This document shows positions 21,780 to 33,590 of a DNA stretch of 64,000 nt, piece by piece. The first letter of the stretch is position 1. Every line of letters begins with the position of its first letter. Under the pieces are notes generated by a model. It saw only the letters and a program-made list of their open reading frames with translations. It was not told the origin of the DNA and did not search any database. This stretch comes from Lepidonotus clava (Eukaryota > Annelida > Polychaeta > Phyllodocida > Polynoidae), in contig OW387133.1 in NCBI GenBank assembly GCA_936440205.1, positions 6,972,001-7,036,000 of the forward strand, read 5' to 3'. The position numbers were made by a program, and so were the translations under genes.

Positions 21780-23170
21780 GATGTTATTTCTTCACAAGGG
21801 GCCTTCCATTAAGTGCGTTCGCAGATTCTCGAAAGTAATGTTAAACCCCCAACCATATGAGGGTTAAAGTATGGTTAAAATAGGCATAGCATAGTTTTCT
21901 TTTAGATCTTTTATTTACCCTGGATGTTATACAATTAGGCTAGACAGCCTGTTTTCGTTGACATCCAACATATCAATGTATAATCAGCCCTATGTTATAC
22001 AAGCAACACAGACAGTGGTGATACAATAATGAATTATAAACAATCATAAATAATATATAGATCAAGATGGTGATCAAGACCATGTGGCTATGGTAAAAAT
22101 CAAAAGTTTATTTAACCCTCACTTGCTACTTGTTATTTGATTAGAGTATTATTTGCCATGATAATCTCCGTTAAACTCCTCAATAATTACTCAACGCCTT
22201 GGTCAGAAATAACCCAATAGCCCTAATTGAACTGATCAAACTGGTTAAATTGATTGATAAATATTGATACAACGCTAAACAATATCCAACCAACCAACTA
22301 TACCAAGATATGATCTGATGATACAGTTTTAATCAAATCACGTTGTGTACGTCCATGGCGGTGTGCTGTTTATTTAAAGATCAGGCCTCAGATATGTGTC
22401 AATAGGTTTTCTCGTGAATTCCATGAATATTCGAGATTAAATATTTCACAGGCCAAACCATTTGGTATGCTGAAAGGGGCCCCTGGGAGGGACAATGTGT
22501 AGAATACTAAAATAGGTGGGTGGCAGGGGAATGGGCTCTACCCTTTATTTTCAACCATGTCTCTTTTTCTGAGGGGATGAGGTGCAGTGCCTTTCATTTC
22601 CTTATTCCTAAGAATGTTGAAAGAAGCTTAGAAGACCAAGACAGACAGAGTAAAATTCATGGTAAATTGATATTGTGCCGACCTAACATTGTTCTGCGGA
22701 GTAACAATAAGGTTAAATTTAAGCAAAAGAGAAGCGAAAGTATGAGATTTATCTAAGTAGTCCGATGATAAGAGGCTTGTGAATATGGGACAGGTTAGCA
22801 GTCAATGTAGAGCAGGCAACCACAAAGGTTAAATTTAAGAAAATGATGAAATTGATTTGTCACTGATGATGAATCCACATTGACCTTGCATTAACATGAC
22901 CCTGGACTATGTTTTGTAGAATCTGTAACTTATTCACTGCTCATCAATCATGTAATATTCATCTTATATTACTATACTATAATACTGTATCATCATTCAT
23001 CTAACCTCTGGAAGATCATGTGTTACGTGCGAAGAAGTTAATAAGATTTAAAAAAAAACAAAAAAAACTTCCAACCTGATAATGTAATACTTTAAAAAAG
23101 AGAGAAAGTATTTATGTTATCATATAGGCATATATGTTAGTGTCGATATGAATATAATTTAGAGTGTGTA
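21780..23170. other. AT-rich intergenic DNA, no gene seen
   Basis: Only short, unstructured frames. No repeats of the main families are recognised here, which makes it one of the less disturbed stretches. Confidence 0.5.
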
Positions 23171-23174
23171 TATC

Positions 23175-23210
23175 TGCAGGTGGCGCCATGGTTGCTCCAC
23201 TAGGTGGCGC
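23175..23210 (+). promoter_or_regulatory. Tandem CTCF-like motifs
   Basis: CTGCAGGTGGCGCC (23175-23188) and CCACTAGGTGGCGC (23197-23210) are two same-strand matches to the CTCF core CCASYAGRKGGCRS, 22 bases apart; the second is essentially perfect. CTCF and its core are conserved across bilaterians. Function is inferred from the motif alone. Confidence 0.5.
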
Positions 23211-23858
23211 GGAAACTACTAGGCCTACTATTCACGAAATACAGGACTAGTATTATTTAGGCCTACCATAGTTAACGCTATCAAAACCCCAATCCTCAGG
23301 GGCGGATGCAGCGTCACCAGGGGGGATATATTGGGGTGGAGGGTCGGGGGACACCCCCACCCCTAATAGGCATTGTGCAGATATTTTCACGTGATTACAT
23401 TTTTGGTGATCACCACATGGCCACGTCAAGACCACGTACCCCACGTGGCTATGGAATCCTGAATTATCATAAGTATGATTCTGAATTATCATAACTAGAA
23501 GAACATAAACGTAATTTATGTTAAGTTATTTAATAATAAAAAATAAAATATTACATGAGACTGTTTATAGTAGTTGTAGCATAAAACTGTAGATCTATTT
23601 CAAATGCTTCAGAACTGTAAATAATTGTGGTTAGGCCTATAATCTGACGACCAATTCCATTATGTGACGTCATCTGCACAATATTTTAACAAGTAAAAAC
23701 AATTAAAGTCAGATTTGTACAATTCAACAAACATAGATTGTTCGAAAAATTCTACTTGATCTAGGTGGGGCAACTACGCCACTGATGCTCATATCCCTCC
23801 TTTCACGGAAACAGTTAAAATGTGCCGGTTAATGTATACAATAAGTTTCAAAACGTTT

Positions 23859-23931
23859 GGCCATTATGGGGCTCGAACCCACGACATTCGCGTTATTAGC
23901 ACGACGCTCTAACCAACTGAGCTAAACGGCC
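23859..23931 (-). tRNA. tRNA-Ile (anticodon AAT)
   Basis: Read on the minus strand, 73 nt fold into a full cloverleaf: acceptor GGCCGTT paired with AATGGCC (one G-T), D arm with box A TAGCTCAGTTGG, anticodon stem TCGTG/CGCGA with loop CTAATAA (anticodon AAT), variable loop ATGTC, and T arm GTGGG-TTCGAGC-CCCAT (box B GGTTCGAGCCC). CCA is not encoded, as usual in animals. Sequence and anticodon fit tRNA-Ile. No intron is seen. It could be a gene or a recent tRNA-derived copy, but intact pairing in every stem favours a functional gene. Confidence 0.92.
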
Positions 23932-24159
23932 AGCTGTTAGATTCACAGCGTTTTGTATGCTATGACTAGGCATAGGCTGATATCATTATCCTGGTTAACT
24001 TGATGAATAGGAAGCATTACATAACCTATATATTGCCGCCCCCTCAAACCCCATATTTGTTTGCATTATTGTGGTTAGCCTGACTTTTGGTAAGGTCAAA
24101 GGTCAAAGTTTATTTTACTAAGCTGTGGTTTTCATTTCTCAAAGTGATATCCATACCTT

Positions 24160-24215
24160 CACTGTTGTTGGTTGGTTGGTTATTGATGTTTAACGCTCAT
24201 TGTTGTTTAAGCATT
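24160..24215 (-). mobile_element. SINE 3' tail fragment
   Basis: The minus strand reads GTTAAACATCAATAACCAACC with AACC repeats, the tail of the SINE at 43480-43806. The rest is missing. Confidence 0.5.
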
Positions 24216-24493
24216 ATGTAAAATAATATCAAGTCCATGCTCTTGAGTTAATAATATATAAAGTTTCACCATCACGTGCATTAAAAATAACACCTGAAAT
24301 GAATATCAATACCCAGCAGAGTTGAAGTATAATGTTAACATTACAGGATATATCGAGTTCGCTGAAATTCTCACTTAAGATAGATCCGCGATATATATTT
24401 CAACTATTCTATTTTAAAACTTGCATAATTTGGTTGTGCATCTAGGATCATAGCACTATGTGAAACAGAATGATTTAGAACTGTTGGTTTCAG

Positions 24494-24725
24494 AATATAT
24501 CAGTGCCTTGTCTAGTATGGCTGACGTGAGGGCACAAAAAATAATGTTATAATAACGCCCTGATTTGATGAAGTTTCACCCTCACCATCAATAACATAAT
24601 TGCTACGCGCCATTTTAGTAAGTAACAAACTGACTAAGAAAGTATGGTTGCAGAATGTTTCTGTTGCGTCGCAACCTGGCTCGGGTTGCAATATATATCA
24701 GTGCCTTGTCTAGTATGGCGGACGT
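24494..24725 (+). repeat. Direct duplication flanking a MITE-related segment
   Basis: The segment 'atatcagtgccttgtctag' with 'tatggc.gacgtga' after it occurs at about 24497-24526 and again at about 24693-24722. Between the copies is about 165 bases of the divergent CCCAGGCAAG-related repeat (blocks 'caataacataattgct' and 'gtaagtaacaaactgact'). This is far longer than an ordinary target duplication, so a local tandem duplication or a template-switch event is likelier. Confidence 0.6.
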
Positions 24726-24890
24726 GATGATAGCCCACCCAGCCCCATCGGGACTGGCTATACACCACAGAAGTGTGACGTCAGCCCCGCGCGGCCACGC
24801 GGGGCCCGGTTCAAACCCCCCCCCGGCCCCCCACCACTGCCCTGGTCAGTCCCGGCACCCCGGGCCCTGAGTGCCGACAACACCCAAGGG
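24700..24890. promoter_or_regulatory. CpG-rich CRE/YY1 promoter-like segment
   Basis: A YY1-like ATGGCGGACG (about 24715), a full CRE TGACGTCA (about 24776) and a GC-rich palindromic stretch (CCCGCGCGGCCACGCGGG) lie together. A second CRE is at about 25120. No first exon could be assigned. Confidence 0.3.
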
Positions 24891-25109
24891 CAATAAACAA
24901 AGCCAGACTGTGTCTTAATTAGACATATTTAACAATTTCGGATTTGAATATGTGCATTAATATATCCTTCTGTATATATCTTATGAGTTTCATGTGTAAG
25001 AAATGAATACATTCAGAGAAAAGCCAATGTTTACAACTGGTTCCCTATGGTTCAAAGAGGAACCACATGACACTATTTTGAACCAGGGGGACCCTGGAAC
25101 CAAGGTTTC

Positions 25110-25545
25110 CCGCCAAAATGACGTCAGGGCTTCCGCGGTGTATATGCGCGACAGTCGCGCACGCGGCTGTCCCGTATGTAGAATTTCTTATACACGCGGA
25201 CACAAAGTCCGCCCATCTTCTTACATACACGGACATCGGCTATAATGGCGTTTATTCTGTATTAAGCAAATTATCTGTACAGAAATTAAATAAAACATAG
25301 AAATAAGAAAAGAAAAGGGGGGTTGGGGGGCTTTGCCCCTGATTTACAAATGATATAATGATGAAAAAATGAGGTACGTCCGCGTATTTTACCCTGCTTG
25401 TATACGCGGTCTCGACGTCCGCGTATGTAAGCAGATCTTTTTCCGCGGACCTTACACCTGCGTATACAAGCAATTCTGTGGGCGCAGCCTTCTGCTGCTA
25501 TGCCCGCGTGTATAACTCCAGCCTGTCCCATCATGCATTATCTAC
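25110..25545. repeat. Inverted-motif repeat rich in GTATACGCGG / CCGCGTAT
   Basis: Short CpG-rich motifs (ATACACGCGGAC, CCGCGTAT, GTATACGCGG) recur in both orientations through about 430 bases, the same design as the TTAA-target MITEs. Similar motifs occur at 57900-57990. Ends are not resolved. Confidence 0.4.
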
Positions 25546-25906
25546 CAGGTGTACGTAGAGCCTCTTCCGGCCATCACAATAGAGCTGTGCAGATGGGATG
25601 CATGCAGGCCCGTATACAGGTTCCGCTGTTGGGGAGGGGTGGGGGGTGGGGGCTCTTTGAGTGGAACGTCTGCTTATAATTTCCATAATTCTAACCTAAG
25701 AAGGGGGTGATGAGGCTCACCAAGTGGAACCTTTCAACTTCTTCTTTAATTTCTTTATGGATTTTACATTAAAGTTTTGAAGGAAAGGTTGAAATTTAAA
25801 AAAATGTTCTCTGTGGAGAGTAGGCGCACCCTGCCACCCCCTAGAGCCTGGTTGCAGGCCTGCGGCATGTGACCATATTTTGATAATGTGCTCATCTTAA
25901 CCACGT

Positions 25907-26094
25907 GGCGGATACAGGATTTTTGAAAGGGGGGAGGGGCAGCATGAAGGTTGAATACTAACACGGCATACATTCACACACACATATATATGCATGCGAC
26001 ATTTTCCCATCTTTTTGTAGTTTAGGCGTCCAGCAAAAAGAGGGGAGGGGTCAGGACCCCCAGGACCCCCCCCCCCCCCCTGGATCTTCCCCTA
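25907..26094 (-). mobile_element. hAT-type MITE copy, reverse
   Basis: It reads from 'gtggcggatacaggatt' through 'ttttgtagtttaggcgtcc' to a long C-run and 'tggatcttcccct'. All family blocks are present in inverse order. Confidence 0.7.
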
Positions 26095-26239
26095 TAAAGC
26101 ATACATATTGTAGGGGATTACCAACTGGCACTGCTTATTCACCAACTTTAATTCACAGGATCAAATTTCGATCAATGTAATAGAAATAATTATGTTGTTG
26201 ATGCTTTTGGAGTGATATTGTAAGTCATAAATGATCACC

Positions 26240-26625
26240 AGCCTGGCCCCCAGTCCTTTTTTGGGGTCCTGTGATGTCATCTGCACGATGTCTACCAAGC
26301 AAATTGTAGCAAAATTCTGGCTGGATCGTATTTGGTTCTTGTATTTCATTCTTTTGATGACTTCCAATTACATCACTGCAGTGTACTGCCATAACATTGC
26401 ACTGTGACATTATTACAAAATTCTGATTACGTTCTTCAACCCAACCAGAATGTTCTTATAACACCCTCTTTTAGTTTCATCCTAACCTCACCAGAAAATA
26501 ATGTAATGATAACGTGCTAATTTGGTGAGGTTTCAACCTCACCATCAATAATATTATTGTTATGTAACAAACTGACTAAAAATGTATCGACACAAAATGT
26601 TTCCGTTACGTCACAAGATGGCTGG
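26240..26625 (-). mobile_element. Divergent CCCAGGCAAG-related repeat
   Basis: Same block order as 19618-19960, ending 'aacaaactgactaaaaatg' and 'cgttacgtcacaagatggc'. The ends are unclear. Confidence 0.5.
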
Positions 26626-26856
26626 GTGTGCACACCCCTGCCTGCCTCACACAATACACACAAAGCCCGAACACACGTGAATCCAGCCGCCATTGGCAGA
26701 CACCAAAGCAAGGCTCATACAACTGGCGCATGCGCGGTGAATCCCTATCCCCTGAGGCACGTGATGTACTGGTCGTCAATTCAAAAATGTATGATTCAGC
26801 TTCGGAAGGAGCAGGCTTAATGTCACAGTTATACAACAATTGTGGGGATAGGATAG

Positions 26857-27246
26857 CAGTGGCGGATCCAGGAGGGGGGGGGTCCTGATATCCCCCCCCC
26901 CCCCCTTTTGGTGGACGCCTAAACATAAAAAAGGGGGGAAATGCCGCATGTGTATGTGCAAATGCACGCAGTTTCAGTACTTCAAAAATAAAAAAATATA
27001 CAGACTGGCGCTTTTTTCTAATGAGTCTTATAATGTTAAAATAAACTAGATTGAGTGATAAATGCAAAATAGATATGGAGAAAATAATTTTTATGGATTC
27101 TTTTGGGTGGACCCTTAAACTACAAAAAGAGCGGAAAATGCACCGCGCATATCCACAATTGCACACAGTTTTAGTACTTAGCCTTTATTCTAACCCCCAC
27201 CCCGCAATCCTTTGTTTCTCTTTTTTAATTTCTGGAACCGTCCCTG
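26857..27246 (+). mobile_element. Two overlapping or nested hAT-type MITE copies
   Basis: The first starts CAGTGGCGGATCCAGG at 26859 and runs through 'ttggtggacgcctaaac'. A second set of the same blocks ('ggtggacccttaaactac', 'aaaaagagcggaaaatg', 'agtacttagcctttattct') occupies 27104-27195, followed by a decayed right terminus near 27240. The 27001-27100 stretch between them is unrelated and may be an older insertion. Confidence 0.6.
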
Positions 27247-28200
27247 TTTGGTGCTTGCCTGTGGTACACTCGGCGCTCCATAGAGGGCGTCCGTTCACCT
27301 TTTGAACACTACTAACGGGTACCGGCCTTTTGTCCCTTCGTCAAAATACAAACACACATTTATACGATCCAACCTGCCATTCCGAGTCTGCTATTTGTAA
27401 AAGGCATTGTATAAAACTAGGGGAAAATAGATGTGCAACTCTTTATCAAAGGCACATTTCCTGTCAGTTGTATAGGTCTATTTATGTATAATTCATCAAA
27501 CAGAATAAATGTCAGTATGAGTGAACCATTTGAACTTAAAATGTAGTGCGAAAACTGGAATGAACACATGGATACAAGTATTGAAGTATCACATTGGCTG
27601 AATCCGTTGTAGATTCGTTAAAGCGTCCAATAACCGTTTTAGGTTTAACTTTTGTTCAAGCTTGAACTATCTTGGGTAAGTTATCCCATATTTGAGATCA
27701 ATAAAAAATTCTTTATGATATTTATATGACTACCTTGCAGATAAACTCGTGTTTAAAAACTCATATTTATACCGACCTCTATTTATGTGATGTATGCTAT
27801 CAAAATGTACGACTCTTTGCTTTTCTTTAAAACTCCTCCTACTCCTTCTTGTTATAGATCTATATTATTTTTGTGAAGATATAACATCATTTTAGGTATT
27901 GGCACATATCACTGGTCTATTTGTCGATTCGAATTACATATGTTTGCTGTTCGCAATGGTTGTACATGTATTAGTTATATAGGGGGAAGGCTGAGGTGCA
28001 CGTCCCCTCCCCCTCCGCCACCACCTAATCTATACCAAATTTCGATTTTTAATGTAAGATTCTAGCCCCCAAATGTGGCACCTCAAATGTGTAGAAAAGG
28101 GTGCCCCCACCCCCGCCCCCCCAAAAAGACACTTTTTTGAAATCTGTGGATCCGCCTCTGATAGCTATGTCCGTTCAAACTATCTTTTCTATTGTTGCAG

Positions 28201-28263
28201 AGTTCCCTCAGGTCGGCAGCCTACAGATGGGCCTGTATGTACAACTACATGGCCAAAGGTCAT
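28201..28263 (+). CDS. Possible short exon, low support
   Basis: A good acceptor (TTTTCTATTGTTGCAG) precedes 63-66 bases open in two frames, ending at a weak donor (ACAG|GTCAGG). One frame (FPQVGSLQMGLYVQLHGQR...) ends in a phase that would join the 37123 exon. The other reads VPSGRQPTDGPVCTTTWPK. I cannot choose between them. It could be chance. Confidence 0.2.
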
Positions 28264-28789
28264 ACAGGTCAGGTTATAAGGTCCACCAAACCACAGACTG
28301 ATCATATAACCAAACGGAAAGGTCATTTAGCTCCTCTAGATCCTGCATAAGGAATCCACCTTTCACCTATACTGAACAGCCGTAGATTTATTAGTTATTG
28401 CGCTACAGTTGTCCCTTCACCGGACAATTGTTAAACAACTCAACGACTCAACCCATTCTGGATCCTCAAACTGAGTTTCATTTTTACTCTGTAAGATCTA
28501 ATGTCCCACTGCCGGACTAGAATTTTATTTCACACTGCCGGAGCAGAATTGTTAATGTTGTCATCTTAGATCTTAAATTTTTTATTAAAATCATTCAAGG
28601 GGCATGGTCAAATACCTAATATTGTAATTCTGTATAAACTTAGTCACTAATTACAAGATAAATCGTAGTGTTATTTTCCATGCTAAGAGTGATTATAGAG
28701 TGTACAAGTTGAAGTTTTAGAAATTAAAATTCCCACCTTGGATTGATTTTTGTGCACTTTAGTCATAAAGTGACTAGCTTTTTAACCCC

Positions 28790-28945
28790 TAAGATTCCTC
28801 CCCACCCCCACCTTTTTTGTTGGAGACTTAAACTTGCCAAAGAGAAAAAATGGTGCGTAGGGGTGGGGGTGAATACACACCGCTTTAGTACTTATATAGC
28901 CTATTTTGCGGACCCCCTTTCTCAAATCCTGTATCCAACCCTGGT
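28790..28945 (+). mobile_element. hAT-type MITE copy
   Basis: Blocks 'ttttttgttggagacttaaac', 'aaagagaaaaaatgg', 'gctttagtacttata' and the right terminus 'cctgtatccaaccctg'. Confidence 0.6.
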
Positions 28946-29124
28946 CATCTGCACAGCGCCTTGACCTCAAACCTAGCCAAAGTTTCCCTGAAAGGGCCGG
29001 GCACAGCACACGGATAGAATCTGTCTGGAGAAGAAGGATTAAGGCAGTGTTGTGGAGTGTTTGACCAGTGAAGAGGGAGGGGTGGCGGTCAGTTTAATGC
29101 CTGGTGCAAGCAGCTTGGGTCTAA

Positions 29125-30393
29125 AGCCTGGTCCCCACTTGAGCGACTAAAGGCGGGACCCCACGTGGTGACTTAACCCTGGCGATTTGTGCATTTCAAC
29201 AGTGACCAAGGAAGAAATATTGGTCGTCGGGCGACTAACTAATCGCCGGGGGACAAAAAAATTAATCTCCATGTTGGGATGCTCTTGTCATCAAACTCAC
29301 AGGGACTAGAGGTCATATTGATCGTCATGGCAGGTGATTAACTGCACTAATCACTGGTGACTAGAGAAAAATAGTAAACAAATATTTTGCCCAGAAGCCA
29401 CGGCGATTAGTGGTTTAGTCGCCAGACATTACGGCGCCTTTGTGTGATAAGTCGCTGGGTGACCAGACTGCCGAAAATGACACATGTCGCTGTCAATTCT
29501 TTTCAAACTAGTCACTCAAGTAGGGACCAGACTTTAAGCTTGGTCCCTACTTGAGCGACTATGTTTCATTGGTCGGCGGACGACTAATGTTGTCCACAGT
29601 CCAAGTCCACACTGCTGGCTTCATGTCTGGCAATTAAACCACTAGTTACCGTGGGTTAAGGGCAGAATATTTTACGTGTTTGATATTTTTCCTACAGGCG
29701 ATTTGTTGGTCACCGGGTGACATACTAAAGTATCCTCTAGTCGCCCGGCGATTAACTAACAGAGCGTCCCAACGTGGCGATTAGTTGCTTAGTAGCCCGG
29801 AGATTAGTTGGTTGGCCGATGACGTAATAAATTCTCTAATCATCGGACGACTAACATTAGTTGCCGCCATTAGTTGTCCAATTGGGGACGCGGCATAAAG
29901 CTTGGTCCGCACTTGGCGTTTTTAGAAGCCGGGTGACCAGTGTTAACCCTTTCCAACCACAGCGATCAAGACCATAATCAAGCTCTAGTCACCCATGAAA
30001 GAAAGGGTTAAAACTAGTCGCCTGGAGACTAAAATCTTAGGAACGATATGCATCTGTACTCTCTCAAGCGGCTACCGGGAATGTCTACTAATGGGGACTA
30101 AAATATTCCCCCAAGTGGGGACGCAGCTTTAATCACTAATATTAATGGTTGTGGTTTTATGGAATATTGGACATGTTTGATATATCACTGGCAATTAATG
30201 CAGTTAATCACCAGGCTAGGTGACTAAAATGTCCTTGATTGTCGGTAGTTTAAAGGCAAGAGCGTCCCAAAGTGGTGATTTTTTTTTTCTTTCACCAGTG
30301 ACTAGTTAGTCACTGGACAACATACTAAAGTGTTAATCATTGGACGACTAAAGTTAGTCGCCGGGGTTTAGTCAACATGTTGGTACCCGCCTT
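29125..30393. mobile_element. Cluster of three to four adjoining TTAA-target MITEs
   Basis: Units 29125-29533, 29538-29894 and 29899-30128 each begin with AGCCTGGTCC or GCTTGGTCC and end with its inverse. They share the TTAA (or TAAA) between neighbours. A fourth decayed unit reaches about 30393. All are filled with GGCGACTAA-like motifs, as at 12146-12531. Sharing of junction TTAAs suggests later copies inserted into the target site of earlier ones. Confidence 0.7.
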
Positions 30394-30576
30394 TAGACGT
30401 CATGGAGAGGAGCATCTCTCGTTGCGGTCAGCGCCTCCTGCCGGTGAATGGGGGAAGCTACTTCTCATTGTTGGCCCTGGATCAACAGGTTTAGCCCTCA
30501 CTGTTTGTGGCGCTACGTGTACACACGTAGAATGCATCCAGTAACTGAGTCACTCAGTATAAATGTAAGAAGAACT

Positions 30577-30660
30577 GTGGGGGTTGTCTAGGGGTAGCTG
30601 TATGACCCAGAGGGATTCGTCACAACCCATGGGTCTTACAGCTACCCGAGGACAACCCCA
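30577..30660. repeat. Short long-stem hairpin
   Basis: GGGGTTGTC..GGGTAGCTGTA on the left pairs with TACAGCTACCC..GACAACCCC on the right; the loop is about 35 bases and itself partly paired. It resembles the other isolated hairpins in the window in form but not in sequence. Confidence 0.7.
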
Positions 30661-31299
30661 AATGTGCTTCTATAATTATTTCATCACCCAAATGACATTC
30701 AAAATCTGTTGACATTGGCGAAAACTGGTGGAGGTAGGTACGGCTTTTAAATACACACCTCCCCTAGACGTGCCGCTCCTTCACACACGCGCGTGCGCGC
30801 ACACACAAGATCTGTTGTGTAAGTGACCTTATCACCGTATTTAATCATTATTCATATTGAATTAAAAAGAGAAAAAAGATTCACACATGGCGCCTCATAG
30901 CCAATGTGGTAGACCAATGACCAATGACTGAAGACTGTCTGTCAGGTTGGTGGTGGTGGGGGGGGGGGAGAGAGGAGTTGGAGTTGGGGCGGGAGGGGGG
31001 GGGGGAGTAATCGTTTTAACCGAGCTACCCGCTTTGATTCGGGGTCACAGTCATTGAATTCTCCCCACTACAAGGTTGGGGGCATGGTGACCCCCCCCCC
31101 CCTCCTACTCGAGGAGGGTGCTCCTGTTGTGGGGCTAAGGTCTTTAGACGGCCCCTGGACGGCTGATTCGATAAGGCCCTGTGGTGAGGGCCGGCAGTAG
31201 TTAAGGCTAAACGTCCGGCCTGTCGTATTATAAAGGCACAAGGGGGCCCATATTGAACGGATTGGGCGCCGTGTATAGATGCTTTACGCATTACTCTTT

Positions 31300-32225
31300 A
31301 TAGAGCATTTTATGAACAACTTCCCTTTCTGTGACGTCCGGGGAAATTCACTATGAAACCACTTATTTCGTACCAGCTTTCATAAGTTAAGCCCAAAACA
31401 ATATTATATACAAATCAGGACAATCATGTATTCATATTGCAATGGTAAAATATTGTCAATAGTAGCAATAGAGCTTTTTATCCAAAATGCATAGAATTGT
31501 ATTTTGTATGATTAAAAATACCGGCAGTCAGGAGTGAGGGGACCAGGGGCGAAGCAAGGCCTAAAATCAAAGGCAGCTCCAAGCGAAATTGAGATTCCCA
31601 GCTGCAGTGAATTTATGGCGTTTGTAAACTTTTTCCACAAAATTACTGATATCTTACTTGGCTACGCCCCCAGGAACAGTGTTGTGAATTACATTTCAGG
31701 AAAGTAAAGAAAAAGAGGGCAGAGTTGAAACCATAAATATGGCTCTTCCTGGTTATCTATCTATGATCTTCAATATGATCACAACAACATAAACCCCTTC
31801 AATATAGATAAAGAAACTCAAACCATGTCATAAATATGGAGGGAATATAGCACTACTACTGATGGTACCACTACTGCATGGTAGTAATTTGATAACTAAA
31901 ATATATAAAATGATATTATGTATTTAATAATCATATATATATAATATATATATATATATATAGATATATATATATATATATAGATATATAGTAAATGAGG
32001 ACAGATGGAATCTTTGGTAAAACGGTGTGCCATCCTAAACGGTCTATTTCACATACTACATCGACAGCTAATCCATTCGTTTCTAGATAACACTCCAAGG
32101 TTAAGCCCCAAACTAAGGTCAGGCCCCAAAGCGGTTCCTTTCTCCCCTCCCCTCTCCACTCCTTCTTACAGTCCCTACTACCCTGACAGGACAGCCTATA
32201 GTTGGAGTACTTACGACCTTTATGT
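31300..32225. other. Intergenic DNA with (TA)n at 31931-31988
   Basis: An AT-rich stretch with an interrupted TA microsatellite. No gene is seen. Confidence 0.5.
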
Positions 32226-32227
32226 TT

Positions 32228-32400
32228 AACCCGGAAGGGATTGCTCCGGCGGGGTCATGACCCCTGCAGGGAGGCCGCTGATTGGCTAGCTTTCAGCACA
32301 GGGACGCTGGTCGAGCTGTAGTTCTACTTCCGTCCGCTGCACGTCGTTGATATCGCCACTGCTATAAAAGGGCATTTTCAGTCACCAAAACCTCCAGACG
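32228..32400 (+). promoter_or_regulatory. TATA/CCAAT promoter candidate
   Basis: In order: a CCGGAAG ETS core (32231), an inverted CCAAT box GATTGGC (about 32279), an inverse ETS core ACTTCCG (about 32328), and CTATAAAAGGGC (TATA at 32363). A start near 32393 would be expected. About 95 bases further is ATGGTGCAG in a short frame. The CpG-containing 130 bases stand out from AT-rich surroundings. It could drive the plus-strand gene seen from 37123, but that link is inference. Confidence 0.45.
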
Positions 32401-32569
32401 TCTTAAATATAACCTTAAGATTAAGCAAGTAGCTATACAACCAAGACATCCAATTCACAAAATACCAGTTTTTTCCTCTAAAGCTACCAATATGGTGCAG
32501 TTTGTATTCTCATAGGATCCTCTCCTAACTGTGGGAAAGAATTGCGAAGTCATTCTTGTAAAGTATGGC

Positions 32570-33330
32570 CCTAGACCCTTAAATTCGACAAGATGACATG
32601 GCCATTTCTTTAAATCAAGATGCGACGACGTGAGGCTTAAGCCCCATACCCACTAGGGGGTATAGATGCCTAAAATCGACAGTGCGACATGGCCATTTCT
32701 TAAATTCGACACGGCAACACGGCCGTTTTTTAAATTCGACAGGCGACATGGCAATTAAGTGACAAATGACATGGCCCTTTCCTTAAATTCGACATGGGAC
32801 AGGAGCTTAAAATGGATAATGACAAGGGACATGGCTGCTTCTTAAATTCGACATGTGACATGGGTTTAAAGTGAGTTATAACGACAGGCGACACGGCCGT
32901 TTTTTAAATTCGACACGCGACGTGGGACCCCCCCATCTAGAGCCCCCCACTAGGCGATTTTACGGGCGACTAGCTATGGGCAACAGCAGAACCACTGGTA
33001 GAATCGTCACCAATTCAGATCAAATGTTAGTATGTAACATTTCAATATTAAATACTAACATTTGATCTGAATTGGTAATGTTTTAACCAGTGATTCTGCT
33101 GTTGCCTGTCTCCAGTCGCCGGTAAAATCGCCTAGTGGGTATGGGGCTTAAGTGACATGAAGAAAAAAAGAAAGAAAGAAATTACATGGCAGGGGCCATT
33201 TCCTAAATTCGACATAAGATATGAGAAGGTCTTAGAGGTGATATGGGAAAGTTATAAATGATATTTTGAGAGGTTAAGCGACTTGGGACAAAATAATTTC
33301 TTGAATTTGACATGCGACATGGGGAGCCCC
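32570..33330 (+). repeat. Diverged short-unit satellite, TTAAATTCGACATGCGACATGG type
   Basis: Roughly 30-base units built of 'ttaaattcgacatg', 'gcgacatgg' and 'ccatttc' recur about 12 times in this span. They continue in inverse orientation at 34125-34315. A TTAA-target MITE (32641-33147) has boundaries inside the array, and units lie both within and outside those boundaries. Confidence 0.7.
32641..33147. mobile_element. TTAA-target MITE containing satellite units and a hairpin
   Basis: Ends GCCCCATACCCACT / AGTGGGTATGGGGC flanked by TTAA at 32637-32640 and 33148-33151, as in the 220 bp copy at 18560-18779. This one is 507 bp: it holds about six satellite units and a near-perfect hairpin at about 32978-33110 (arms GGCAACAGCAGAA... 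and its inverse, with CTAACATTTGATCTGAATTGG in the inner arm). Confidence 0.75.
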
Positions 33331-33576
33331 CATCAAGGGTCCCTGAAGTATAATGGCTCTATCATCTTTTTATCAATGAATACCTAGTAAACCATATATT
33401 CGCTCCTATGTTAAGAGGCCATGATACCATGAAATCAAAAAGATGACTTTAAGTACAGACTAGACGAAGGTGGTCACCGACCACAGGGGAGGAGAGGCCG
33501 GGGGGAGGTGAGCGATAATAGATAGATCGGCCGGTAAGATCCCTGCTTGTCTCCGGCCCCTAATTGCCCCGACCAG

Positions 33577-33590
33577 CCGGTAGATGGCGC
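33577..33590 (+). promoter_or_regulatory. CTCF-like motif
   Basis: CCGGTAGATGGCGC fits the CTCF core in the AGATGGCGC form favoured in flies. It sits in a GC-rich 200-base island. Confidence 0.35.

Noticed and set aside
26606-27166. 186-codon minus-strand frame
   Set aside because: It spans two hAT-type MITE copies and a CCCAGGCAAG-related repeat; the frame is chance.
31025-31291. 88-codon minus-strand frame and an ATTATAAAGGC TATA-like box near it
   Set aside because: Low-complexity G/C runs bound the frame, and the TATA-like site lacks supporting elements.
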